Assembly: GCA_949987565.1 (NCBI GenBank)
Contig: OX465103.1
Coordinates: 10,739,149 to 10,803,148 of the forward strand
Reading direction: 5' to 3'
Origin: Luidia sarsii
Lineage: Eukaryota > Echinodermata > Asteroidea > Paxillosida > Luidiidae
Length of the DNA stretch: 64,000 nt
This document shows positions 24,601-37,471 of this stretch, piece by piece. Each line of letters opens with the position of its first letter. The stretch's first letter is position 1. The notes under the pieces were generated by a model, which saw only the letters and a list, made by a program, of their open reading frames with translations, did no database searches and was not told the DNA's origin. Both the position numbers and the translations under genes were made by a program.

Positions 24601-27600
24601 ACATCTTTATCAATGGCATGACCTTGAGTTGTGCATAAGGCACTCTGCTATTGATGTCTGCATCGGGAAGCAGGAGTGATGGCTTCAAATTCAAGCTGCT
24701 TGTGCATGGCATTTGAAATAAAAATGCAGTGGTTGAGTTTGATTTTGGTGAGGGAAGCTCTCACACTAATTTAAGGCATGATTTTCCTTATTTTTATCTC
24801 TGGGATTGGATATCTGCTTGGATAAAAATGTCAGGCCCTCTTTTTATTTGAGGATTGGATAATTGGTTGGTAACAGTTTGTGAAGTATGTGAAAGTTTGT
24901 GAAGTCTGCTAGAGTAATCTTATTAGTTTAGATCTCAAGGTGAACTTTAACTTGTGGTAGTACCACCCGTGCAGAAAGCTATCCATTATTACTCAAGCAG
25001 CGGTCTTAAAATAGACCATATTTCGATTTTCCTTTTTGATATTTCTGTTTTCTCTGTTTATATCAATTCCGTCAACCCCACCCGCCCCTTTCTGGATAAA
25101 TAAAAGAGAGAACTTGTTTTGATGCAGTCAGATCCAATTTAGGTGATTTTTTCGGACTAAAAAAATTGAGCTGAAATTAGCCCCTGCATTCCAGTGTGGT
25201 GGGGAGGACTGGTGAGGCCTGGGTAAATGCTGGAATGACCGTGGTCAGTGATGTCAGTGGTTTGACTGTGACGTCATCAAGTGACACCAACCATGGAGGA
25301 ATAATGCTCCTTATTCCTCCATGCACCAACCAAGCAGGGGGTGTCCATATGTCTGCATTGTACAATCCCTCCTGGAGAAGACCGACCTTGGTCCAATTCG
25401 CTGGTCCCCCCACCCCCTCTAAACAATTCAACAAATAACCCCGAGGTGTTGACAAGGAATGGCAGGGAATGGCTGCAAATTCCTGAGATTGTTTTCTGCT
25501 GCCATTTCCATCCTATCATTTCAATGATAGATGTCAGGCCGTCTAAATAATTACCATGTTTAAATTACTTCAAGTTGAAGTCATGTTTGATCAGGTTTAG
25601 ACAACTCTCAATCATCTCCATTTTGTCTACCACATAACAATTACAAATGCGTCATTTTTGTTTGATTCAATTGAGAAAAATTCCGACCTTTAGGACACCA
25701 ACAAAAAAGTAAATTCAAACTTTCTGAAGACTAGAGTCAAGTGAATACTTCTCCATCCATGTAGCCTAAGAGAAAAATAACGAATAAACATCACACTCAA
25801 ACTCATCACACTCGTTTTCTCAAACACATATACAGTTCCAAGATACACTCCAAGAGCTGTTTACTTAAATTCTTGTATTTTTAGAAACCATCCAATTGGG
25901 AAGATTAAACATTGTTTAGAATTCCTCAACCCTTTTCTCTGAAGGACGGGGATCGAAACAGTTAGGTCTGGAATTTTCCATCCTCTTCCTGGGAAGGCTG
26001 CAATTCCTGAGGTCACAGCCCAATCAGTTATTTTCATTTCGTGCGAGCCAACCAGCCCTCTCTATGGGCTGGGTACAATATAAGGTGGTGACTGGGATGA
26101 CCATATATGGTCATTTCAGTCCACCCATCAAGTCTGAATGGGTTTATAGTAGGAGTCAGCCCACCAAAACAACAAGGTCTTGTAGGTTTGTGAGTGGGCT
26201 GACTGGTTTAATGGCCCTGACTCAAGCCATTAGAAATCCTTGAGACCCATTTGTAGCCCAGGGTTACTTTCACTCTCATTCTGTTACTGCCATGTGTGGC
26301 CGGCCTCTGGCTGAAAAATTTATCTTGCCTGTAGAATGTGAACTACTAATTACTGGAGTAATTGTAGACCAAACCAAGGACTTGGGAGGTGTGAGTGGGC
26401 GGAAGAATGAGATGTGAAATGACACTGCTGAGTAGTCACACCTACACACTGTCTGTCCATGGAGGGTCTGTCATTACATCCTTCCTCTGCAATTATTTCC
26501 TTCCATGTTTATTTTACCCGACTCCCTTCTCAGATTTCCGAGAAGAGCCTCTTTGGTATATTTTGAACAAGGATTCTGCTTGTGCTCTTCAAGAAATGCA
26601 GCAAAACACAAATGTGAGAATTCATTTGGAGCTGGCCAGGGTGAAAAGACTCAGTAAGGTGAAATAACAGAGTAACTCAAAGCCCTGGAATGTTTTCAGT
26701 TAAGTTCTGTTTGTTAATTGTTGTCCCTTTGATCTCCCCTCCCTTCACGTGTATATCTGCATCCTACTACCTTCCCTTTTGTCCTTCCTCTGTCATGTGT
26801 CGGTGCCAGGGTTTTCCTTCCCCTGACTGACTGTCTGAGGGTGTCACTTTACCTTTGAGAAAGATCCTGCTAGAATCAAAACATCAGGCCCTCTACCTTT
26901 TGAAATATAAGTTCTGAAATGATTTCTGACTCACCTTTTTTTAAGTACCCGGGACATTGATATCTGTTCATCATTAAGGAATACAGCCGGGTAGCGGTTT
27001 GAGTAGGAATGAGGTTGTTTAAGTTTTCTTTTTATAGGTATCTGTCTTAGTCTGGGGATTCTATAGCCAACCTCCACAGCCATCAATCATGGTAAAATTG
27101 TAAATTCCACTGACAAAGTGGTCTGACATTTCCGGCCGCTTCCTAAAAATATCTCTAATTGGATATTCAATCCCCAAGGAATGCTAGCCAATAAAATTCC
27201 TGATATGTTTTCCCCTCTTAGACTCAGACAGTAGAGATATGTATGTAGGTGTTACTTCCAATTTATCATCGTGACTTCAATCTGATGATTTTTTTCACAG
27301 AGAGTAGATGTTTTGATACGTCAAACCTAAGATTGTTTTTCATGTTGATATATAACTTAACACGAACTTTGTAGACCGTTTTAATGACTTAAATGAACAA
27401 AATTATACAAATCTGAAAATGTTAATGGACATTTCAATTCTAGTAGGTTTTTCTTAGAGGCCGAATCCTTACTTACTGGTAGGGCCTACATGAAATGAGT
27501 TACCGGTATGCGCTTACAGCTTCCCGTAAGCGCAGAATTCTGCGTTAAGCCAAGTCATGAAATTGATATATCCTCGTAGGTAGGCCTATCTCTGATTTGT

Positions 27601-30600
27601 AATCAACATACATGACCCAATTAAGCTGACCATACCAAGCCTTAGCCATCTGATGGCAAATCACATCCTGTATGTCTTGGCTGCTGACGTTAGCCATTTT
27701 GGTTAGAATTTCCTCAGAAGTCAGTATACAGTTTCAAAGGCATAATTTCCCTATGTGGTTTGGATCGTGACTTTTTTTCAATAAAAGTTTGACACTGATA
27801 CATTTAGCAGACATAGCTGCCATTACATAGGATATTTCTGAGAACTTTGTTAATCTAGAAACCATTAAATCATTGAATGTTTGAAAACCACAGTTTCCGC
27901 AAAAGTGTATGTCACTTAATAGCAGAGTGCAAAACATTATTGGAAGAGGTGACATATTGCCCTTGAGGATTAGGCCTGCAAGTAAAGTCTTTGAGCCAGG
28001 AAGGAATCCAAAAACCATTTTGCATTTCTGCACAGGGTGGGATTAGAACCTAGGCCTGAGACAGAGACGTGTGTGATAGGCAATCCAGGAAAGTTCACCA
28101 CAGACAACCTACCTACCTATCTAAAGCTATTTCTTAGCTCATGTAGCTCCGTTTAGCAGTTTACAACATATTTGCATACTACAAGAGTAAATCATTCACT
28201 TCCAGTTCCTAAATGTCCATTCATTAGCTAGACTTAGAAATGTTTATAGTTTTGTTGAGCTTTTTGGAGTACATCTACTTTCCTATTTTACTATCATATC
28301 TAAAAGGAAAACAAAACCAGTCAAGTTTCCTTTGTTCCTAAATTAATTCACAATTACCCAATCTTTCATAATACCATGGCCATGATCGAAATTATGGTCA
28401 ATTTCCTTGCTTTCATTATTTGCTTACAATGTATTAAGTTGTTACTTCTTAAATTCCATCAGATACTTAGGAGTTTACTCTCTCTTTTTTTTCTTTTTTT
28501 CTTTTCTACACTTTGACTTTAATCACCCCTTGCCTTTCAAACAAACAAAATCTTGGTATTATAAATCAGATCATCAGAGGTTGACCCCTGGTAGTGTCCA
28601 ATTCACCAACTGCGCGCTAAAAAAAGCATCAGTATGTCCGTTATCTGTCCTACACTGTCAATAGGTATCTGTACGCTACCATGATCCGCCTTCGTGATTA
28701 GATTAGATGAAAATAGCACCCTGGGAAATCAACACGGCGACGGCATCCTGACAGTCTTGTAGATATGCTTGTAAGACAGGAATCCTTTAAGTTCCTGGCA
28801 TTGTTGGTGGTTATGGATACCTCGTGGTCCTGTGGAGATGCCGTAGGTCACTTGATGGGGCTTTTCATTCATATTTTCCTGTAGCATATTTCTCCCAGGT
28901 TCCTAGCGCTGAGAGTATTTCAGGAATTCTACTCGCAAGTTTCAAGCGCATTGGTCTGTTTCCGCTTTCTGCGACTCGAGACTATTTCAGTAATTTATTG
29001 GCTCGTAATTAGGAACGGGAAAAGAATTTTTGGTTCAATTAAATCCGAGGTATTCAAGAGGGGTTTCATTGACTGAGAAATGCCAGATATTAGAGAAAGT
29101 GGACCGAGTTTATTAGCTGGCTCTAAAATTCCTCACATGGAGCAAGATTTTGAGTGAACTAAAGGAAAACATACTGCGAAATTGTTCAATTCCAGTTCTT
29201 CAGTGTTTTATGGCTAATGGTATGGTTTTAATCTTTAATTATTTCTATACTTCGCAAAATTGTATGAATAATTAAAAACAAATTGCTGGTATTTTCTACA
29301 CCTTAAAGGTGATTTCCATTATTTTAATTAATATTCTTAACTGCCAAAACAAATTCAACCAAATTATTTAAACTTTTGGAGATGTAATTGAAAAATTGGC
29401 AAAGAAAACTTTGACTGGACCAGGACTTTTTTTATTTTTTTTTGACTTTTCAGATATTTTGTATTCTATTTAGGGATCACAGATATTATTTCCTATAGAT
29501 TCTTTTAATATTGAAGAATGGACTGAATTGCATACATAGGCACGTTAACGAATCAAGGCTTAGGCTCGGGCTTAGGCTTCGGTCATATTTATGTTACTCG
29601 TTATAATGTCACAGACATCTAAAAACAAGCATTCGGTTTCAGTGTCCTGGTGAATACTCTGCAATAAATATCACATTCAAGCTTAATTTCTGCTGTCATC
29701 TAGGGATCTGAAGTGTACAGACATATTGGTAAGTTTCTTTTTCTTAGTGGAGTCAGAAATCGGTTCTTTTTTTTTATCTTTAGAAATATCCTTATAAAAA
29801 TGAGGGTGCTATTGTTACGTCATGTTAGGATCCCACAGTTTAAACAAAACATAAGAAAAAACATTAACTTTCAAGCTGGATTAGGTATGTTGATGAAAAA
29901 TCTCCTTTACTAAATGATTATGGCATGGAGGATTACGGTATAAAGCATACATTTTGGCAGAAAATCAACATATTTTTAGGGATAGGTCTGCAGGAAAAAC
30001 CAGAAATTTTCAGAAACTTTTTACACAATCATTTGTGCTTCTGTTGCATGATCCTGTTAGGATATTACACATTTGCTCAGGAATATTGAAATTCTCTTTA
30101 GCATAGAAACTGAAAACTTGCAGTACACCCCCAGAGCGAGTGTGAAAAGCAGTTTGATTGTTAGAAACATTTCAAAACAGTACTGTAGCATGGATTTAAG
30201 TGATAAAATGTCTATTGCAGCAGCCCTTTAACAACTGAAGAATTCTTCAAATTTGGCAACAAACCACAGCCTGAATTTTCAGGTTTGTCAGTTGAAGACC
30301 AAGCCTGAGCCCCAGCCTGATCCATGGATTTGTAAAGGGCCATACACTACTGCAGTTTGCCATTTGGGTGGAGTCTGTCAACAGAGGGCGCTCTTTAGAA
30401 ATGCATGCGCTGCCGAGGATGACCACAGACTTAGAATGACAGCAAGTCATGAGCTCCGTGGAAAAATGCTTTCCACGGAGTTCAGTGATGCACTCAGCTC
30501 AATCAATGACATGAACAGCGCCCTCATGGTGTAGATTCAATTTTAATTTAGAGGGCTTAATTCTAGGAGGGCCATTTCCTAAAAACATGAATGGTCCTGA

Positions 30601-31039
30601 TTAGATGGATGATTAGAATTTGAATATTCAATGTATGGACAATATCTACATCTATTTTGTCAGCTTACGCAATCCTGAAGATAAGCAATAAGGCCCAAGA
30701 TACTTATTAATTCATCAAGTTTATTCTCCATAAACATCTACATACAATTTATGTCCTTTTCAGTAAAAAATTCTCATTGCTTTTACAATCAAAACAATCT
30801 CAAATTAAAACTTTTCATTTTAAAATTCCTCTTTCATCAAGATATCATGATACAATGTCAATAAATTGGATACTGTAAATATATACTTATAATGCGAACA
30901 ATCACTTCCCTTTTATTTAGTTATATTTTATGAGAAGTTCTAACAAAAGCTGTCTTTTCAAAAGCATTACTTCACATTTATATTCTGTTATCATGGACCA
31001 GTGGTAGATTTCACCAAACAAATTTGTTTGTTCAATTGA

Positions 31040-31340
31040 AAAAGCTGCATCCACTTTGTGTGATCCCCGAACTGCTGTAGCCAGGTTTACAACAATATTG
31101 GTTGTTTACATCTAAATGAAAGCGGGGGTGTGATCCATGGAGATATACGGCAGTTAATGGTTGAATTGCTTCAGACTGGCGCCCCCACCCCACCAAAGAC
31201 TAGTTGACTGTTTGGGAAGGCCACCATCCACGTGTAAGGGCTGGATAGCTCAGATGTAAGAGCGCTAGTAAACAAAACCAGAGGTCTCGGGTTAAAAGTC
31301 CCTGTCCAGTCAAAGATTTCTTTGCCATTTTTCAAAACTT
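31040..31340 (+). repeat. tRNA-derived SINE, fullest copy in the window
   Basis: The order is GCTGCATCCACTTTGTGTGA, GGAGATATACGGCAGTTAAT, ACTGGCGCCCCCACCC, tRNA-like A box GATAGCTCAGATGTAAGAGC, B box GGGTTAAAAGTCCC, then AGTCAAAGATTTCTTTGCC. Confidence 0.75.
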
Positions 31341-31588
31341 AATGATCCACTTTTACTCAATTAGCAATGGATTACCCATACTAGTTTTGATAGGTTGTAT
31401 TTGCAGTACATTATACTTCATCTTGTGACTGGTTGCAAGAGATTGGTTAAATCAACCACTGATCTGATACACAAGGAGATTAATATTTTTTTTATAACAA
31501 ATTAAATTGTCAGTCTGGAATTTTTTGATGAAGCCTCTTTGTTTTTCAGATCTCATTTTTTACAAATCCTCAGCTGAATTGTAGTCAT

Positions 31589-31876
31589 TTACCAATCACC
31601 ACGGTAATTAATTCCAATGTTACCAACTTTCTGATCAGCCATGATAGCTCCCATTGCTTTATTTCTCGTCTCCAGGCAGTCTTGGTAAGGGGTATTCTTA
31701 AGCCAGGCACATCCTCCGACATCTTGTTCCACGCAGCTTGAGTGCTTAGCTTCACAGTCCTCCGTCCCGTGTCTAAGGGGTCCAAAGGGGTCATACACGC
31801 ACCCCTGGAATGGTTCTAAAGGGTCCGGGGTTGTTGGCTCGTCTCCATGGTGACGAGATGGATTAGCAATCTCAAT
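31589..31876 (-). CDS. TIMP: Gene D exon 4 and stop
   Basis: 288 nt: 95 residues and TAA. Acceptor is TTACCAG|ATTGAG. Five cysteines in the spacing shared with B and C. Confidence 0.91.
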   Translation of the reverse strand: MEIANPSRHHGDEPTTPDPLEPFQGCVYDPFGPLRHGTEDCEAKHSSCVEQDVGGCAWLKNTPYQDCLETRNKAMGAIMADQKVGNIGINYRGDW

Positions 31877-34800
31877 CTGGTAAAAGAGGGGAAAGAAGGG
31901 GAAAAAATTAAAGTCTGATTTTTATAGGGACTTTTGACCAAGCAAAATTAAGAAAAAAAAAGCCCAAGTTAATGGAATCTGTGCTGGCATGTTTCTTGCT
32001 AACAAGGTGGTGAGTTTCGGCACTAACTCTGGTAAAAGAAGCAGTCATAAAAAAACCCCATTTCTGTTGGGGGATATTGGTTCGAATATTTAAAGGAGGT
32101 TACTAAAGACATCTAATCTATCACTCTTTCTTGCAGTGCTGAGTATAGAGAGAATACCAAATACCTTGCCCCACCCTATGATGCTTGATTCAAACAAAGA
32201 TTTATCCAAGCAGTGTTTTACCAAAGCTGTAATAGATTTAGAGATATTTGGCCCAGGATTGAAAGTACGAAAGGTCTTTGTGATTTGATGGCAAAACAAG
32301 AAACCAGTAAGATTTTTGTTTATATTTGTATCTTTGTATTTTTAGTCAAGCAAATTCATTCCTCAAAAGCTGCATCCACTTTGTGTGATCCCTGCGCTGC
32401 TGTAGCAAGGTTTACAAACATTGGTTATTCTTAGACTTACCAAATAAAATGACACCCACGACGGTAATTATGTTGTTTGGCAAAATGCCACAGCATGAAT
32501 TTATTTTGATTCAGCCAGAAACAATTTCTACCGGATACCAATACTTTGTATTCAGGGCAAACCGGCAATAACTAAAGGAAAATCAAGTGGGGCACACCAG
32601 ACCCCTTGGGCACACCAGACCCAATAAAAATTTGGGCACACCAGACCCATAGGAAAGTTGGGCACACCAGACCCAAATGAACATTGGGCACACCAGACCC
32701 ATAACAAAGTTGGGCACACCAGACCCAAATGAAAGTTGGGCACACCAGACCCATATGAAAGTTGGGCACACCAGACCCATATGAACGATGGGCACACCAG
32801 ACCCATAACAAAGTTGGGCACACCAGCCCCATAACAAAGTTGGGCACACCAGACCCAAATGAAAGTTGGGCACACCAGACCCATATGAAAGTTGGGCACA
32901 CCAGACCCATATGAAAGTTGGGCACACCAGACCCATATGAACGATGGGCACACCAGACCCATAACAAAGTTGGGCACACCAGACCTATAACAAAGTTGGG
33001 CACACCAGACCCAATTGAAAGTTGGGCACACCAGACCCAATTGAAAGATGGGCACACCAGACCCTTTCAAACACCCAAACCACAACCTGAAAAATCGTCA
33101 AACCCATGAAATTGCTGAGCAAACCAAACCCAGCCATTTTAGGCCATGTAGGCCTACAGTTACAATGTAAACAAGAATAAACTACCCACATAGCATGTGT
33201 ATGAAATGAACGCAGAAATTATTCCAATGTCAATTCAAAAGCCTGTAAAGATAACAGCACAATAATACTATTTGTTACACAATAAGCCAGAAAGGCCCAC
33301 CGCTTATACATACGGTCGGAATGACCCCTGGTAAACATCACAGGGCGCCAAAGCCTATTAAATGAGAACTTAGTTGCCTGACAAGTACCTGTATTTGATA
33401 CCTAAAAGTAAAATTAGGCTAATTTACGTAAACAAAATGATAGTTATGATAAACCCATAAAATTGATCCCGTGTCTGACAAATTTCCCGCTAAAAAATGC
33501 CAACATCAGGAGGAGTTGGGGATGGAGGTGGGTAATTAAAACATTATGGAGCTCACATAGATGTGACCTCCATGAATAGCTGTGACAAAGTGAGCCAATT
33601 TGTTCACTAACAGCCAAAACCAAAAACCTAGAAAGATGCTGATTGGACAAACAGAAACCATCTTCTCATTGGCTATAAAGGAGAGCCAATCAGAGCACAC
33701 AACCCCTGAGCCCTGATTGGTCAAAATACCAGGATCTGATTGGTCAACAGAATTGTTCCTGGATCCCTGCTTGACACGAAATTGTCAATGGGATTTCATG
33801 TGTTAAAATTATCCCCTAGGGCTGTGCATATCCAAATGTGGGACAGCAAACCAGAATTTGATTGGTTGACAGCCCATGAGCTTGGATCCTTACTTGCCAC
33901 AAAAAAGGCAATGGGACTTGTGTGCTAAATGATCTCCATAAAAAAACTATGCATAGTCTAATGTACATGTAGGTCAACCCATCCATTGGCATGAACCAAT
34001 TTCTATGAAGTACATGTAGGCCATGAAAACATCCATGTTCAGCATACATGTATCTCCACCTCGATCAACTGTAATGTGTTGTACACTGAAACACCATTCA
34101 GAAATCACTGAAGCTAAGAATAAGGCATTTGATCACTGAATGATAAAATGTGTTGTTTGCATGGGGCATGATCCATGGAGACATACGGCAGTGGTTAAAT
34201 GCTTATGACTGGCGCCCCCACACCAGCAAAGAGGTCTACCGTAGGTCCATTCAAAGCTTTCTTTTTTCATTCAAATTTTATTTTTAGGATAGGGACTGTT
34301 GAGTACTTTTTCAACTTGCTAATAGTTGTACCATGATGCTGGTTTATAGGGAAATCCAGTTTCCTTGATGGATGGTCATTTATCTTAATTATGACTAAGC
34401 CTTCAAGAATACCCAAATTGTTTCCAATTCAGTGAACTGTAACAAGCATGGCTGCCTTTTTAATCACAAAGCAATTACCATTGCTTGGAACTTGCCTTGT
34501 TCTGATTTTAATCAGTAGTGCTTACACCTGAGAATGTCATTGCAATGAATGCTTTAATCAAAAAGAATTGAATGGATATGCTACCATGCAGATCAGATTC
34601 ACGGAGGGTTTCCTGTCCAACATTGAACATAGGGACTTTTGTTACCATCGGTGAAGCAAAATTGTCTCTTTTAGGTGATAATCTTTCTCATGTTCGTTGC
34701 CAAAATGACTATCTTTGACCATCTGTCATGCCCTGCGCCAATCTCATGGCTCTCATTCAGTGCAGTATGAATTGGGCTATGTTTTCTAGATATTTAACGT

Positions 34801-37471
34801 GATTAAAAGCAGAACATGGAGTTGCCATTACTTAAAGATGAAATTGTTTGGGATTGGAGCAGGCTAGATATTAAATGAAAGACTTTACATGGAGATTGGT
34901 CTCTACAGAATCAGAACCATACTTCTTCTTTAAGAGACCTTATACATGGTGCCACTGCAAATCCTCCTATTTTTTCACCCACTATGCAAAGCCTTAAGTC
35001 TTATTTAGTATCAAGTAGAGTCGACTTGACTTTGGCTTGATAGAAGTTCATCCCCACCCCAACCCACATTCTTCCTTAGCTACAGGACAGACAGGGGAAG
35101 AAGCTTGAAAGATTCTGAGGAAAAAAACTGTTTGAACTAGGTTTTGCTGAATAGCTTGATGGTAAAGCATCAATAGAGTAATCTAGGTGTCTTAAATGAA
35201 TGTGAATCATGGTGGTCAGAAAATGCCTGTCTTCCGACAGAAATTGGAAAATTTGCCAAATTTTTCAAAATTGTTTAAAAGTTCCCATTCAAGTTTTGTT
35301 CCTTTATTTGTTTGGACTTCTTCAAGAAGGTACAACAATAGAGCTTGACTTTTAGAACTTAGTAGAAATGTTCAAAGGGACAGAAGAGGGCCTGAAATTG
35401 TCTGGAGTTAGAATCTGTGTCATCAGACTGCTCACAGATCAAAGGAAATGATTTGGATGGAACTACTACTATGACTCTTACCTCACACTTATCACAGTTC
35501 TTTTTGTAGATGTTTTTGATTCCATGACGTTGTGACTTAGTCAGGGAAATCCAGTCCATGGTCCAATCACACATACTCAGCATCATTCCTTCATCACGTG
35601 TTCGACCTACAGAAGAAGTTTAATTATGAAAAAGGATTAACAGCCCAAAATCTGTTCAAAGTACCATCAATCCCCCTAAATACATATTATGATTTTTAGC
35701 AGGCAGTCAAGTTATTTCGATTTTTGGTTCAAATCTGTCGCCTGACCTATTTCTTTGATGGATCTGTCTCTGACCTATTCAAGTGGAACATTGCATGTTC
35801 ATCTTATCATTGTGGTATAAAATTATTTCCCTTAAAATAATGCGCATCGTCAAACTCACTTATGAGTCTGTATTAATTTTAAAAGAGAGGTCCTCCTAGG
35901 ATTGAAACACTAAACCCTCTAAATCTTCTACACTTTTTAAGGTTAAGTAAAGAATAGTTGAGATGATTTTAAAAAGAACCTATCTTTTGTGGCAATGCAC
36001 ATGCAATCATATGTATAGGCAATTACTGTTTGTACTGCCAGGTTTACAACAATTTTTCTTTGCCTCTGAATGGAAATGATGGTGTTATCACTGGAGATAT
36101 ACAGCATTTAATGGTGAAATGCTTCTGACTGGCGCCCCCACCCTAGTAAAGACTACTTGACTAAATAGGGAAGGCCATCCTCTAAGGGTTGCATAGCTCA
36201 AATGGTAAACCAGGGGCTTGGATTTAAATCTTGGTCCATTTAAATTGTCTTTGCCAATTTGAAAAGCTTTCAAAGTTTCTTCAGATTTGTATTGAGTTTT
36301 ATGTCTTGTACCACTGACCTGCAATGACGTATGTCTGTCCCTCTGTTAGTGCAGGGAGTCCACACAGAGCTTCTGATGCTGGGGTCAAGAGCTTGACCTC
36401 TTTCTTTATCCCTGATGTCTGCTCCTCACCCTTAAAGTCTTTCTGTACCCGGACGCGGTACTCATACCTCCCTGTAAACACGCCTGCTTCTGGGGCGTAG
36501 GCTGACTTAGCTAAGACTCGGCCCTTGATGACTGGAAAATCAAATTAAAAGGTGGAGTCAGTGGTTCGAATCCCACCTGAGCTGACTAAGTTCTTTTCAA
36601 ACAGGTATCAGTGCAAATGACTGAGCAAAGCGCTAACTGCTTAGTGCATGTTGGCATGCGATAATCATATACACAAATCTTAGCAGAATCATTTGTGAAT
36701 TCTTATTTTTATAAGTCAGAAATAGAGTCGGGTGGAATCCAAGTATGTATCAGCTTCCAATAAAGGCCAACAAATAAAGAAAGAAACTGACTGGGAACTT
36801 TTGAACATTTTTGAAAAATTGAAACTTTGACTGGACTGGGACTCGAACCTGATGCCTCTGGTACGTTTTTAGAAAAAGCTTCCAATTAATTTAGCAGAAG
36901 TAATGCAAGCTTTCCAAACTCCTTGCTGATGAGAATTCCCAGAAATATACAATTAAAAAAAAAAAGTATTTTGATAATTGCTAGAGCTTTCCTTGAAGGG
37001 ATACGGCATCGTATTTCCTACCCTGTTTTCAAGCTGGACTGACATCCAGATCTCTTTTTCGGTGAAGTATAAATGATATACCGTACAGGGCAGGGACATT
37101 GGGAAGCAATAATAACCCCCATCACTGCACTTGTGATGATTCATGGGAGTTATTAATGAATGGGTCATTAAGTCACTGATATGAATGTAAGACAATTATG
37201 GTCTGGTCTCATGAGATGATGACAAGAAGCATTGTTCATCTACCTCTGTTGTTTATTGTCCCCGTACCCACTGCACCATATAGGATCCACTTGACCATGA
37301 CTGATTAAAATGCACCTGCTGGACACTAATTGAATTCCACTCACCGTAATCTGCTTCGCAGACATGTTGCTGTGGGTGCTTCATCTGACACATGCAAGCG
37401 AGGCTTCCCGAGAATAAGAATGTTGTGATGATGCTCACAGTCGCGACGAAGCTGCCCTTCCAAGATGCCAT
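31589..37471 (-). CDS. TIMP: TIMP-like gene D, complete, 250 aa
   Basis: Coding exons are complement(join(31589..31876, 35482..35606, 36319..36531, 37345..37471)), phases 1/1/0. Signal peptide is residues 1-25, ending SGSLA; Cys1 is residue 26 in CMCQMKHPQQHVC, with Met at position 2. VIKGR (43-47), FKG (75-77), LCGLP (Cys70 equivalent), MCDW and NCDKC follow in the TIMP order. Exon 4 is the longest: a linker of about 30 residues rich in Pro and acidic residues, five cysteines with GCAW, no Cys132-137 loop, and a 29-residue tail after the last cysteine. ATG at 37471 has A at -3 and G at +4; the in-frame triplet upstream at 37495 is TTG, not ATG. Intron 3 (3.6 kb) is the largest of the complete genes and holds a minisatellite. 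Expression and targets are unknown. Confidence 0.92.
32362..32430 (+). repeat. SINE fragment
   Basis: 5' part only (AAAGCTGCATCCACTTTGTG), in intron 3 of gene D. Confidence 0.6.
32589..33065. repeat. 26-bp minisatellite, 19 cores, in intron 3 of gene D
   Basis: The core TGGGCACACCAGACCCA recurs 19 times, mostly at 26-bp spacing. Variant tails (ATATGAAAGT, ATATGAACGA, ATAACAAAGT, AAATGAAAGT) appear in a repeated order, so blocks of 4-5 units were themselves duplicated. Because 26 is not a multiple of 3, all minus frames stay open and give artefactual peptides. Confidence 0.95.
34165..34275 (+). repeat. SINE fragment
   Basis: Contains ATGATCCATGGAGACATACG and GACTGGCGCCCCCACACC; the tRNA-like part is mostly lost. 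Confidence 0.6.
35482..35606 (-). CDS. TIMP: Gene D exon 3
   Basis: 125 nt. Acceptor is TCTGTAG|GTCGA; donor is GAG|GTAAGA. Encodes MCDW and NCDKC. Confidence 0.92.
36036..36262 (+). repeat. tRNA-derived SINE in intron 2 of gene D
   Basis: Contains GACTGGCGCCCCCACCC, GGGAAGGCCATCC, the A-box-like CATAGCTCAAATGG and a degenerate B box. It ends about 56 bp from exon 2. Confidence 0.65.
36319..36531 (-). CDS. TIMP: Gene D exon 2
   Basis: 213 nt. Acceptor is TTTTCCAG|TCATC; donor is GCAG|GTCAGT. Encodes VIKGRVLAK...YEYRVRVQKDFKG...LCGLP...YVIAG. Confidence 0.92.
36551..36670 (+). repeat. Second tRNA-derived SINE family, truncated
   Basis: B-box GTGGTTCGAATCCCACC is followed by GAGCTGACTAAG and CAAAGCGCTAACTGCTTAG, related to 40812-40970. 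It abuts the acceptor side of gene D exon 2. Confidence 0.5.
37345..37471 (-). CDS. TIMP: Gene D exon 1 (signal peptide and CMC N-terminus)
   Basis: 127 nt: 42 residues plus one base. Donor is TACG|GTGAGT, phase 1. Confidence 0.92.

Larger units (their letters stand above)
21842..31588. other. Intergenic region between genes D and E, right part
   Basis: No gene recognised. Contents: SINE fragments (22972-23106 minus, 28036-28110 minus, 29375-29430 minus, 31040-31340 plus), a TTAA MITE (23722-23934), a 32-bp array (24205-24545), a palindromic copy (26845-26930) and otherwise AT-rich unique-looking sequence. Confidence 0.5.

Noticed and set aside
32552..33085. Repetitive minus-strand open frame of 177 codons
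   Set aside because: It is the 26-bp minisatellite; all three minus frames are open because the unit is not a multiple of three and lacks stops.
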